Shown in pieces: positions 45,867 to 54,257 of a stretch of 64,000 nt of DNA. Below the pieces are notes generated by a model. That model was not told where the DNA came from and ran no database searches. It worked only from the letters and a program-made list of their open reading frames with translations. Within the stretch, counting starts at the first letter, position 1, and each line of letters begins with the position of its first letter. Origin of the DNA: Caballeronia pedi (GTDB lineage: Bacteria; Pseudomonadota; Gammaproteobacteria; Burkholderiales; Burkholderiaceae); assembly GCF_001544915.2 (NCBI RefSeq), contig NZ_FCOE02000009.1, positions 222,414-286,413 of the forward strand. The letters run 5' to 3'. A program made the position numbers and the translations under genes.

Positions 45867-48074
45867 ATGTCCCGCGATCTGAAAGAACACCGCACGCATG
45901 CAACACGTCGCATGCGGCGTTTGATCGCCTTGGCCGCCGCCACATTGTCATTGGCGCTGCTCGTTCACGGCTGCCATGGCGACGACAGTGGCGACGCGCC
46001 CACGACCGTAACGAGGACCAAACTGGACGGGAACTGCTTCGCAAAATTCGCTATCCCGATGCCGGTGTTCGGGCCGGCCAGCCCCCTGCCGCGCGTGGAT
46101 GCTCGGGCGCATCCCAACCTGACGGTCACCATGGCCGAGACCGAACAGCAAGTGCTGCCGCCCGGTTCCTATGCGCGCTGCGGCTCGGGCGTGACGCTGG
46201 GTCCAACACGCGTGTGGACATACCAGATCGCCGATTCCAACACGGGCGCGCTGCTCGGTCCCGCGCACTGGCCAGCCGTCACCATCGCGGCTCAGCGCGG
46301 CGTGCCGACTCGCGTGAGTTACATCAACAAGCTGCCGAGCTTCAATCCGAACAATCCGACGGGGCCGGGAATGGTGCAAGGCGAGTTGCCAGTCGATCAG
46401 ACCGTACACTGGGCCGATCCGTTGAAAAGCGGCTGCGGCATGCCGAAGCAAGGCGCGACCTTAAGTTCCGCGTGCCGATCGAACTACATTGGTCCCGTTC
46501 CGGCCGTCGCGCATTTGCACGGCGCGGAACTGCCCGCTGCCTACGACGGCGATCCGGAGTCATGGTTCACACCAAACGGTGTGAAAGGCACCGACTATCA
46601 CACGACGGGAAATCCGGGGCCGGGCACGGCGATCTATGAATATCCCAATTCGCAAGAACCCGGCACGCTCTGGTTCCACGACCATGCTTTGGGAACGACG
46701 CGGCTTAACGTCTACGCTGGGCTCGCCGGATTCTATTTCCTGAAAGACGCCAATACGGAGCCAAGAGGCTATCCGGACGGCCCGCACGAGATAGAAATGG
46801 CGGTGCAGGACCACATGTTCGACACCACCGGCCAGTCCTATTTGCCCATACAGCAGCCATCCCTCAACCATCCGTTCTGGAGCCCGATCTTCGAAGGCGA
46901 TGTGGCGGTCGTGAATGGCGCGGCTTTCCCCTATCTGAACGTGGAGCCGCGGCGCTATCGGCTGCACATCCTGAACGGCAGCCTGAATCGAGGCTACACG
47001 TTCGTCTTTGGCAACGCGCCCGTTTATCTTGTCGGAAGCGATGACAACTATTTCGACACACCCGTTCCGCTTCCCGTCTCTTCTGTCGGCGGGTCCGGTG
47101 GATTACCGGTTTCGCCGGGTGAACGCGCCGACATCATCGTCGACTTCTCCAAATTCGCGGGGCAGACGATTGAACTCACGAACTCGCAAGGGGGCCAGGA
47201 TGTTCAGTTACCCGACATCATGGAATTCAGAGTGGCGTCATCGACCGCCACGCCCGACACAAGTTGCGATCCCGCGAGTCCGGATACATCCACTGGTGTC
47301 TGCGCCAGGCCGCATCCGATGGTTCATCTAACCGACGGTAAAGGCACCGTATTGCCCGGCGTAAAGATCGACCGGGTCAGACAGATGGTCCTCTATGATC
47401 AGGTCGACCGGTCTGGCGGCCCGGTTCCCGCCGACATCAAGGAATATGTGAACAACACCACGTGGAATGGCCTGGAATCGCCGAGCATCGCTCATGATTT
47501 TCCGATCGATGGTATCAGCGAATTGCCGCGCGTGGGATCGACCGAAATGTGGGAGATCGTCTATCTGTCAGCAATGCCTGGAGCAAGCCATCCGGTGCAC
47601 ATCCATCTCTCGCAATTTCAGGTGCTCAATCGTCAGGCCATCGACGTGAATCGATATCTCACAGACTGGAGCAAGGCATTCGGTGCGGCAGGCGGCAGTC
47701 CGGTGGCTCTGCCGGCGGGATGCACGGCGGGCGCGTATTGCACCGATTACGGGCCGCCGCTGGACTATGCAACGCCCAACAAGGACGGAGCGCTGGGCGG
47801 CAATCTTCCCTTTAGCGGCTATCTGCAAGGCGCTGCCATCGCGCCGGCAGCGGCAGAATCCGGCTGGAAAGACACCGCCGACGCCCACTCCGGACAGGTT
47901 CTGAGAATCCTCGTGCGATGGACGCCGTCGAGCGTTCCCGTGTTATCCGGCCAATCCTATGCGGGCGAGAACCTTTACGCGTTCGATCCGACGCAGGGCT
48001 ATTACGTCTGGCACTGTCACGTCCTCACTCATGAAGACAATGAAATGATGCGGCCGTATCGCGTGACGAATTGA
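45867..48074 (+). CDS. CotA/bilirubin-oxidase-like multicopper oxidase
   Basis: 735 aa. AAAGGAGAG precedes the ATG. Copper ligands are in four motifs: HLHG, WFHDH, HPVHIHL and HCHVLTHEDNEMM (the last adding the type 1 Met). The arrangement matches CotA-type laccases, larger than CueO. The N-terminus has a hydrophobic export segment followed by a lipobox-like LVHGC, so it may be an exported lipoprotein. It could oxidise phenols, bilirubin or metal ions using O2. The gene has a LuxR regulator on the other strand. Confidence 0.9.
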   Translation: MSRDLKEHRTHATRRMRRLIALAAATLSLALLVHGCHGDDSGDAPTTVTRTKLDGNCFAKFAIPMPVFGPASPLPRVDARAHPNLTVTMAETEQQVLPPGSYARCGSGVTLGPTRVWTYQIADSNTGALLGPAHWPAVTIAAQRGVPTRVSYINKLPSFNPNNPTGPGMVQGELPVDQTVHWADPLKSGCGMPKQGATLSSACRSNYIGPVPAVAHLHGAELPAAYDGDPESWFTPNGVKGTDYHTTGNPGPGTAIYEYPNSQEPGTLWFHDHALGTTRLNVYAGLAGFYFLKDANTEPRGYPDGPHEIEMAVQDHMFDTTGQSYLPIQQPSLNHPFWSPIFEGDVAVVNGAAFPYLNVEPRRYRLHILNGSLNRGYTFVFGNAPVYLVGSDDNYFDTPVPLPVSSVGGSGGLPVSPGERADIIVDFSKFAGQTIELTNSQGGQDVQLPDIMEFRVASSTATPDTSCDPASPDTSTGVCARPHPMVHLTDGKGTVLPGVKIDRVRQMVLYDQVDRSGGPVPADIKEYVNNTTWNGLESPSIAHDFPIDGISELPRVGSTEMWEIVYLSAMPGASHPVHIHLSQFQVLNRQAIDVNRYLTDWSKAFGAAGGSPVALPAGCTAGAYCTDYGPPLDYATPNKDGALGGNLPFSGYLQGAAIAPAAAESGWKDTADAHSGQVLRILVRWTPSSVPVLSGQSYAGENLYAFDPTQGYYVWHCHVLTHEDNEMMRPYRVTN

Positions 48075-48083
48075 ATCGAGACC

Positions 48084-48578
48084 ATGCATCGGCTCATGGC
48101 GTGCGTGCTGATCGGCGTGAGTGCTTCGTTGTTCCCTGTCGCATCCACGTCTCTGACGCGATTCGAAAACGAAACGACGGTCTACATGTTGTCCTGCGAT
48201 GGAGAACGGATCAACGACGTATGCAGCGGAAACGAAAGAACCGGCGTGCCTTTCACATACAAGGTGTCGGTCGATCAGAATTCCGTTCTCTACTGGACGA
48301 TGAACGATCCAAACCTGGCACGCAGACTTCCGTTCTGCGCGATCCAGAACTCGCGGAGCTGGTTGTGTCAATGGACGAACGACGACATCCCCAAGACCAG
48401 ATTCGGAATGGTGGGAGGACGTTACGTGGAAATCGCAGTCTGCTCGACCGGCGCGCCAGTCCCGATGTTTTATCAGGTTTATAAGTGGCGTTGGTGGCTC
48501 GTTAGATTACGTGAAGCATTCGGAAGCTCTCTTGCATCCACGCGTCACCCGCTTTCCACGATGCGGACAGCGCATTAA
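48084..48578 (+). CDS. Secreted hypothetical protein following the multicopper oxidase
   Basis: 164 aa with a signal peptide (residues 1-22). Cys residues at MLSCDGERINDVCSG, LPFCAIQ, WLCQW and AVCSTG suggest disulphides. No recognised domain. Starts 10 bases after the oxidase stop, so it is co-transcribed and may be an accessory protein to it. The start could also be at 48096. Confidence 0.65.
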   Translation: MHRLMACVLIGVSASLFPVASTSLTRFENETTVYMLSCDGERINDVCSGNERTGVPFTYKVSVDQNSVLYWTMNDPNLARRLPFCAIQNSRSWLCQWTNDDIPKTRFGMVGGRYVEIAVCSTGAPVPMFYQVYKWRWWLVRLREAFGSSLASTRHPLSTMRTAH

Positions 48579-49330
48579 GTCTTAATTCAGCGGCGAGCTC
48601 TAACTTCTCCACGCGCGCAAAGCGTTTTAGGCCGAACGCTAGCCGCTGACAGGCGCAGAAACACAAATTCGTTTGACCTCTGCTGATCGCCTGCGCGCTC
48701 GCGTCTAAGACGCCGTTGCTGTACACCTGACCGAGCTCCCCGAAAGAGCGATAGCCAAGATAAGTGCAGATGCAGAGCCGACATCTGAATGTCTTATTGA
48801 AGATTCAGCCGAGCGACCGTTCATGGCCGCTTGGTGAGGTCGCCAACGTCCGCTTTATGTTTCTCCAATCCGCAAAACGCTGATTCGGCTGGTTGACCTA
48901 TTTGAGGAGGGGCGTCTGACTGAAGTGGGTCGGTTTCGATCGACCGCGTCGGGCGGTGACCGGCCAATGCGCGTTGTTCGACGCTCCGCCAGTCTGGTTC
49001 CGGCCGCATCCTTTAGCGGTCACTCACAGATCGGCGTCGCTAAATCAAAGCAGATGCTCTCCGCGCTTCCGTGGGCGGTTCACCGCAAGCTGATCTGACA
49101 AATTTACTCACTCGGCACGAGGAAAACGTCGCCCACGCGACAGGCGTCGCTTACCGTTGCTATGCGTCAGAACATTCGTAGATAAGGAAGGGATTGAGTG
49201 GACGAGTGTGGCTCGGCGAGTTCGCCCCTTCCTGTCCCCGATCTATTAGGCTCTCAAGCTGCAACGCGCAACCTATTGAGTTTTCCCCTGGCGGTCTCTT
49301 TTTGCGGCGCGGCTACGAAAATGCAAGCGG
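48579..49330. other. 750-base gap, no supported gene
   Basis: Composition is mixed and frames show no family resemblance. It separates the oxidase operon from the serine-recombinase module. No tRNA or clear insertion-sequence ends were recognised. Confidence 0.4.
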
Positions 49331-49678
49331 CTATGCGCCCGCGTTTCTCGAGAGAAGGTCAATCGCTTTAAGAAGCAGTTCAACGCAGGCGTCCAAGTCG
49401 CGCTGCGTTTGACCGGCTCGGCCCGTCATGACCAAACAAGCGGCGTGCACGGCGTTTGAGTGCCGCGCAAGGGCGAGCAGATGCTCGCCCTTCGGCCCCC
49501 GCGTCGCGTTTAGCCAGTTTTGCACGGTCCGCTCGCTGGCTCCCGTCCAGCGCGCCGCGACTTTAACCGCGTTTGCGGAGTCTCTAAGATCTGACTTCAA
49601 AGCCATTGCGATCGCGAGGGGATATTCAGCGCCGACGGGCAGATCATCGCGCAAATTTTTGCGGTTTCTCGGCAACAT
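49331..49678 (-). CDS. HTH protein divergent from the serine recombinase
   Basis: 115 aa from MLPRNRKNLRDDLPVG, with GGAGG upstream. A helix-turn-helix-like segment ARWTGASERTVQNWLNATRGPKGEHLLALARHS (residues 42-74) resembles phage Cro or Cox-type regulators. 104 bases separate it from the recombinase, in divergent orientation. It probably represses the module. The C-terminal part (LDACVELLLKAIDLL) is helical. Confidence 0.75.
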   Translation of the reverse strand: MLPRNRKNLRDDLPVGAEYPLAIAMALKSDLRDSANAVKVAARWTGASERTVQNWLNATRGPKGEHLLALARHSNAVHAACLVMTGRAGQTQRDLDACVELLLKAIDLLSRNAGA

Positions 49679-49782
49679 GTTTCTCGCCTCCAAACGTATA
49701 GTTTCCGAACGGAAGAATCGAGGAATCGCTTGGCGCGTCGCCTGTCGGGACGCCGCCGGTCTTCGAGCGAAGGAGGCAAAGC

Positions 49783-51354
49783 GTGATTTGGCCCGCGCGC
49801 AATCGAAAGACAAATGACGAAGCCGCCGGGCGGGCGCGCGCGGCCGCATATGTGCGCATGTCGACAGAGCACCAGAAATACTCCACCGAGAACCAACGCG
49901 AGGTCATCGGCGCGTTCGCCGAACTGCGCAAACTCGACATCGTGCAAGTTTACGCCGACGAGGGCAAAAGCGGGCTGCGACTCGACGGCCGAGAGGGTCT
50001 GAAAGCTCTCCTGCGAGACGTGGAATCTGGCCGGGCCGACTACGATTTCGTGTTGGTCTATGACGTGAGCCGGTGGGGACGCTTCCAAGATCCGGACGAA
50101 AGCGCGAGCTACGAAATTCGATGCAAGCAAGGGGGCGTTCGCATCCTCTATTGCGCGGAGCAATTCGAAAACGACGGCTCTCCGGTGAGCAGCATCATCA
50201 AAAGCCTCAAACGCTCCATGGCTGGAGAATATAGCCGCGAGCTAAGCGTCAAGGTTCACGCGGGGCAAACGCGCCTGATCAAAATCGGCTACCGCCAAGG
50301 GGGCCCGGCGGGCTACGGGCTTCGCCGTGCCGTTGTCGACCCGGCCGGAGAGGTAACGGAACTCACCGCCGGCAAGCACAAATTCGCCCAAACTGACCGA
50401 GTCATTTTGCGGCCCGGCCCTGCACAAGAGGTGGCCACGGTACGAGAGATCTACCGCGCGTTCGTCGAGGAAGGCCGCGCCGAGAGCGAGATCGCTCATG
50501 CCCTCAACGCACCGGGGACTCGCACCGACAGAGGCGCCATGTGGACGCGCGGGACGGTGCATCAGATCCTGATAAACGAAAAATACGCAGGGCACAACGT
50601 TTGGAATCGCGTCTCCTACAAGCTCAAGCAAGAGCGGGTGAGAAACCCGCCCGCAGAATGGGTGAGAAAGGACAACGCGTTCGAGCCGATCGTCGACCAG
50701 ATCATGTTCGACGCGGCCCGCCAGATGATCCTCGCGCGGTCTTATCGCCTTAGCGATGCCGACATGCTCGACGCCCTGCGGCAAGCGTTTCGGGAGCACG
50801 GTTATCTCTCTGGGATAGTCATCGACGAGACGCCGGACTGCCCGTCAAGTAGCGCGTTCCGCAGCCGGTTCGGAAGCCTCCTGCGCACGTATTCGCTTAT
50901 CGGCTATCGCCCGGACCGCGACTACCGATACGTTGAACTCAACAGGCGCTTGCGGGAGCTACATCCCGAGATTGTTCGAAAGGCGAAAGAGGCGATGGTG
51001 GCTGCGGGGGCGGCCGTCGAGGGCGACGAGGAAACGGGCCTGTTGTACATCAATGCTGAGTTCAAGGCCTCTTTGGTCCTCTGCCGATGCCGCGCGACGC
51101 CTGGCGGTGGCCTGCGTTGGATTGTTCGGCTCGACAACGCCCTGCGGCCGGACTTGACTGTGGCCATCCGGATGGAGCCGGACGCTCAGGCCATCCGTGA
51201 CTACTACCTCTTGCCCGCATGGGGGATGGGTGAAACGATGCTGCGCATCGGAGAGCAAAACGAACGCGGCCTGGAGGCGTTTCGCTTTGAGGACTTGGAG
51301 ATGTTGGCCTTCATGGGCCGCAGAGCACCATTGCGAGGAGCGTCTTATGGATGA
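49783..51354 (+). CDS. Large serine recombinase
   Basis: 523 aa, GTG start with GGAGG upstream. AAYVRMSTEHQKYSTENQ carries the catalytic serine of the resolvase domain (about residue 27), with YDVSRWGRF as the second conserved region. A recombinase (pfam07508-like) domain follows (TRTDRGAMWTRGTVHQILINEKYAG), with DNA-binding regions beyond. No zinc-ribbon Cys4 is evident. It overlaps the next ParB-like gene by 8 bases. Confidence 0.92.
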   Translation: MIWPARNRKTNDEAAGRARAAAYVRMSTEHQKYSTENQREVIGAFAELRKLDIVQVYADEGKSGLRLDGREGLKALLRDVESGRADYDFVLVYDVSRWGRFQDPDESASYEIRCKQGGVRILYCAEQFENDGSPVSSIIKSLKRSMAGEYSRELSVKVHAGQTRLIKIGYRQGGPAGYGLRRAVVDPAGEVTELTAGKHKFAQTDRVILRPGPAQEVATVREIYRAFVEEGRAESEIAHALNAPGTRTDRGAMWTRGTVHQILINEKYAGHNVWNRVSYKLKQERVRNPPAEWVRKDNAFEPIVDQIMFDAARQMILARSYRLSDADMLDALRQAFREHGYLSGIVIDETPDCPSSSAFRSRFGSLLRTYSLIGYRPDRDYRYVELNRRLRELHPEIVRKAKEAMVAAGAAVEGDEETGLLYINAEFKASLVLCRCRATPGGGLRWIVRLDNALRPDLTVAIRMEPDAQAIRDYYLLPAWGMGETMLRIGEQNERGLEAFRFEDLEMLAFMGRRAPLRGASYG

Positions 51355-52264
51355 CGAAGCCAAGGGGTCGGGAGCCACGCTGCCCCGCGAGGAGCAGATC
51401 ACCTTGCTGCCGGCGGGGCGCCTTCGAGTCCTCAATCCGCGCACGCGCAATAGCCTTTTTTTCGCCCAGCTTGTGGAGAACATCGCAACGGTCGGCCTGA
51501 AGCGCCCGATCACCGTGGCTTTCGGAGGCAACGACGAGGGCGGCCCTTGGCACGAGGTGCTGTGCGGTCAAGGACGGTTTGAGGCCCTGAAATCGCTGGG
51601 CGAAACCATGATCCCGTGCTGCGTGGTCGAGGCGGATCGGGTGGAGCGCTTTCTCATCAGCTTGACGGAAAACATCGCAAGGCGGAGGCACACGACGGAG
51701 GAGCTTCTCAGCGGCTTGCAGATCCTCAAGGATCGCGGATACACGAGCGAGCAAATCGCCAAGAAGACCAACTTGGACTCGAGCTACATCAATAACATTC
51801 TGCACTTGTTAGCCAAGGGCGAGCAAAGGCTGCTTCGCGCCGTCGAAAAGAAACAAATCCCGATGTGGGTGGCGCTTGACATCTCGCGCTCTTCAAGCGA
51901 CGAGATTCAAGCCGCGATGGTCGCCGCTTACGAGAGCGGAACGCTGAAGGGCGATCAACTGATCAAGGTGCGAAAGCTGATCAGCAAGCGGGAGGCGATC
52001 GGGAAGGCCTACCACTCCAAAAAGCCGATGCCCAAGGACGCGCCCACCCCTCAAAAGCTGCTTCGGACCTATCAAACCGAGGCTCGGCGGCAACGACGCA
52101 TCGTCCAAAACGCTGCGTTTCAGGAGCAGCGGCTTCTTATGATCACTTCGACGTTTCGAAGGCTGCTTGCGGACGAGCATTTCCGCACATTGCTTAGAGC
52201 GGAAGGAATCAAAGACATTCCGCAAGCGCTCGCGAGCCGCATCCCCGAGGAGCTATTGCCATGA
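51347..52264 (+). CDS. ParB/RepB-like partition protein 1
   Basis: 305 aa. The N-terminal ParB-type nuclease/CTPase fold is recognisable: GLKRPITVAFGG, GQGRFEALKSLGE, LTENIARRRHTTEELLSGLQILKDRG. An HTH (TSEQIAKKTNLDSSYINNILHLL) follows. It overlaps the recombinase by 8 bases and the next gene by 4 bases, so the three form a tightly co-translated unit. No ParA partner is present, which is unusual for a partition system. Confidence 0.9.
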   Translation: MDDEAKGSGATLPREEQITLLPAGRLRVLNPRTRNSLFFAQLVENIATVGLKRPITVAFGGNDEGGPWHEVLCGQGRFEALKSLGETMIPCCVVEADRVERFLISLTENIARRRHTTEELLSGLQILKDRGYTSEQIAKKTNLDSSYINNILHLLAKGEQRLLRAVEKKQIPMWVALDISRSSSDEIQAAMVAAYESGTLKGDQLIKVRKLISKREAIGKAYHSKKPMPKDAPTPQKLLRTYQTEARRQRRIVQNAAFQEQRLLMITSTFRRLLADEHFRTLLRAEGIKDIPQALASRIPEELLP

Positions 52265-53160
52265 GCGGCATTAAGCACGGATTTGAGCGGCAAATCATTG
52301 AAGTTCCCATCGCCCTCATTCGCCCCAGCGCGCCGATGGCGCGGCGTGTTTTGTCCACGCCGAAGTTTCGAACCATTCTCAGCTCAGTGCGAGAGCTGGG
52401 CGTGATTGAACCGTTGGCTGTCTTTCGGTCGGCCGATACCGAAGGCGAGTATCACTTGCTCGACGGGCGCCTCCGGCTTGAGGCGCTCAAAGAACTGCAA
52501 AGGCAAACAGCGCCGTGCATGGTGTCGTCCGACGACGAGAGCTACACATTTAACCGCCACATCAATCGAAGCACCGCCGTCCACGATCATCGAATGATCC
52601 GGGCAGCGCTTGCCAAGGGGGCATCGGAGGAGCGCATCGCAGCGACCTTAGAAATGGACGTGAAACGTGTCCGAGAGAAAATTCATCTACTTGACGGCAT
52701 CGCCCCGGAGGCCGTCTCTTTGCTCAAAGACCGCATGGTGATCCCGAGGGTTTTCTCGACCTTGAAAAAGATGAAACCCATGCGGCAAATCGAAGCCTGC
52801 GAAATGATGATCGCGGCAAATCGCTTCACGGCGAGCTATACGGAGATGCTTTTGGCGACCACGCGCCCTGACGCTTTGGCGGAGCCGGCGAAAGCGAAGA
52901 AGGGCGAACAGATCTCGCAAGAGGACCTCGCGCGCATGGAGAAGGAGATGGAGCGGCTAAATCTCGACAGCCAGGCGGCCGAGGAAAGCATTGGGGACAC
53001 GATGCTGACGCTTGTTGTTGCCAAGGGCTTCACAACGCGGCTGCTTCGAAATGAGACGATACACGAGCATCTGCGACGCCACCACCCCGACCTCTTGGCG
53101 ACATTGGTCGCGACGATGGAGGCCATTGCCGCCGACAGTCGCAGCCCAGAGCGAGAGTAG
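52261..53160 (+). CDS. ParB/RepB-like partition protein 2
   Basis: 299 aa starting at an ATGA overlap with the previous gene. ParB-N motifs VRELGVIEPLAVFRS and YHLLDGRLRLEALKEL, then an HTH region (GASEERIAATLEMDVKRVREKIHLLDGI) and a C-terminal domain similar to RepB C-terminal segments. Two different ParB-like proteins in succession, without ParA, form a conserved-looking trio with the serine recombinase. Confidence 0.9.
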   Translation: MSGIKHGFERQIIEVPIALIRPSAPMARRVLSTPKFRTILSSVRELGVIEPLAVFRSADTEGEYHLLDGRLRLEALKELQRQTAPCMVSSDDESYTFNRHINRSTAVHDHRMIRAALAKGASEERIAATLEMDVKRVREKIHLLDGIAPEAVSLLKDRMVIPRVFSTLKKMKPMRQIEACEMMIAANRFTASYTEMLLATTRPDALAEPAKAKKGEQISQEDLARMEKEMERLNLDSQAAEESIGDTMLTLVVAKGFTTRLLRNETIHEHLRRHHPDLLATLVATMEAIAADSRSPERE

Positions 53161-53984
53161 GCTCGCGGCGCAAACACACTCCGCCGCTATTTGCGTGGTG
53201 GTGCTCGCGCGAGCGACGTTCGGCGAGCTCAGCGTTGTTTCGACGAATCGCCACGGCCAGACGACGGTGCTCGTCCACCATCTGCTGTAGACGATAATCC
53301 GCGTAGCCCAAAGCCTTGCGCATGGTGGTGAAGATTAGGGCGTGCCGGGACATCAGCGCGAGCGTTTCACGATTCGGACAGATTTCGTGGATCCCGTCGT
53401 GCAGGGCCGCGTCCATTCCGATCAGACGCGCGAGCCTCCTAGTTCCGCGCCGTAACGACAGGCTTCGTAACTGTCCTCGATCGCTTCTAGCTTCGCTACC
53501 TGCCCGGGTGTCGCCGCCGCTGCGGCCAACCCAACAAGGTAGGACGTAAGCGCAATCCGAATCTCGTTGAGTTCGCGTAGGAATTGCGTGCCTGCGACTG
53601 CAGCAAGGAATCAAAGCTCAGAATGGCTGATCCTCTCCACTATGAGACGGTGACAAAGACAAGCCCCGAGTGTGCGAGTTGGGTCCGCTTGCTGCCTTTG
53701 GCAGGTGCCGCGGATGCGGGCAGCTGCAGTTGATCAGTTGGCGCTTCAGCGGATACCAATGCATCTCACATCCTCTTGACGAGGTGTTCGCTTCGCCCAT
53801 CTTAAAAACCAACTCCTCGTTGGCTGTGCCGGGCCTTATGCGAGGCTGATCTGGGCGTGTGGAGGGTCCCAGTAGCCCCGGACTGGATTTCTCGCCGAAA
53901 CGCCCACGCTGTTGGAGTGCCAGCCTTGAGTACCTCTCTCCTGGTTTTGCCGCAAATCCCCCAAACTCTATATATGCAGATTTT
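53161..53984. other. Gap with possible gene remnant
   Basis: A minus-strand stretch reads TQFLRELNEIRIALTSYLVGLAAAAATPGQVAKLEAIEDSYEACRYGAELGG (53430-53610), then in another frame LIGMDAALHDGIHEICPNRETLALMSRHALIFTTMRKALGYADYRLQQMVDEH. This looks like a frameshifted helical protein, possibly interrupted by the adjacent module. No complete gene was seen. Confidence 0.4.
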
Positions 53985-54198
53985 TGCCTGCAACACCTGC
54001 AAACCTGCAACTCGCGCCGCAGACCCAATACGGGCGGGGGTTTCAGTGTTGCAGGCGCTGTTGCAGGCCGCTGTTTTACCCTGCAACAGCGCCCTTTCAT
54101 CTTCGATAACCTGCAACACCTGCAACTTGCCTGCAACACCAAACCTTTATAAATCAAAGCTCAGGAAAAGAATTGCAGGTTTGCAGGTGTTGCAGGCA
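53985..54198. repeat. Iteron-like array with 26 bp perfect inverted repeats (possible replication origin)
   Basis: TGCCTGCAACACCTGCAAAC... (53985-54010) is the exact reverse complement of 54173-54198. Between and within them, the core CTGCAA/TTGCAG occurs 12 times, often with 8-9 base spacing. An AT-richer segment lies at 54140-54172. It sits just beyond the stop of the primase-helicase gene. Replicating P4-like satellites carry such iterons at ori, bound by the primase/helicase protein. Confidence 0.65.
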
Positions 54199-54257
54199 GT
54201 GGTTCTCACACGGAAGCGTGATCGTAGACGAGCGCGACGAAGGACGAGCTTGCTTGA

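Noticed and set aside
51347..53160. Complete plasmid partition locus
   Set aside because: Two ParB-like genes but no ParA and no replication initiator next to them.
53985..54198. CRISPR array
   Set aside because: Repeats are 6-8 base cores in both orientations with irregular spacing and no spacers of constant length; it fits an iteron/origin better.
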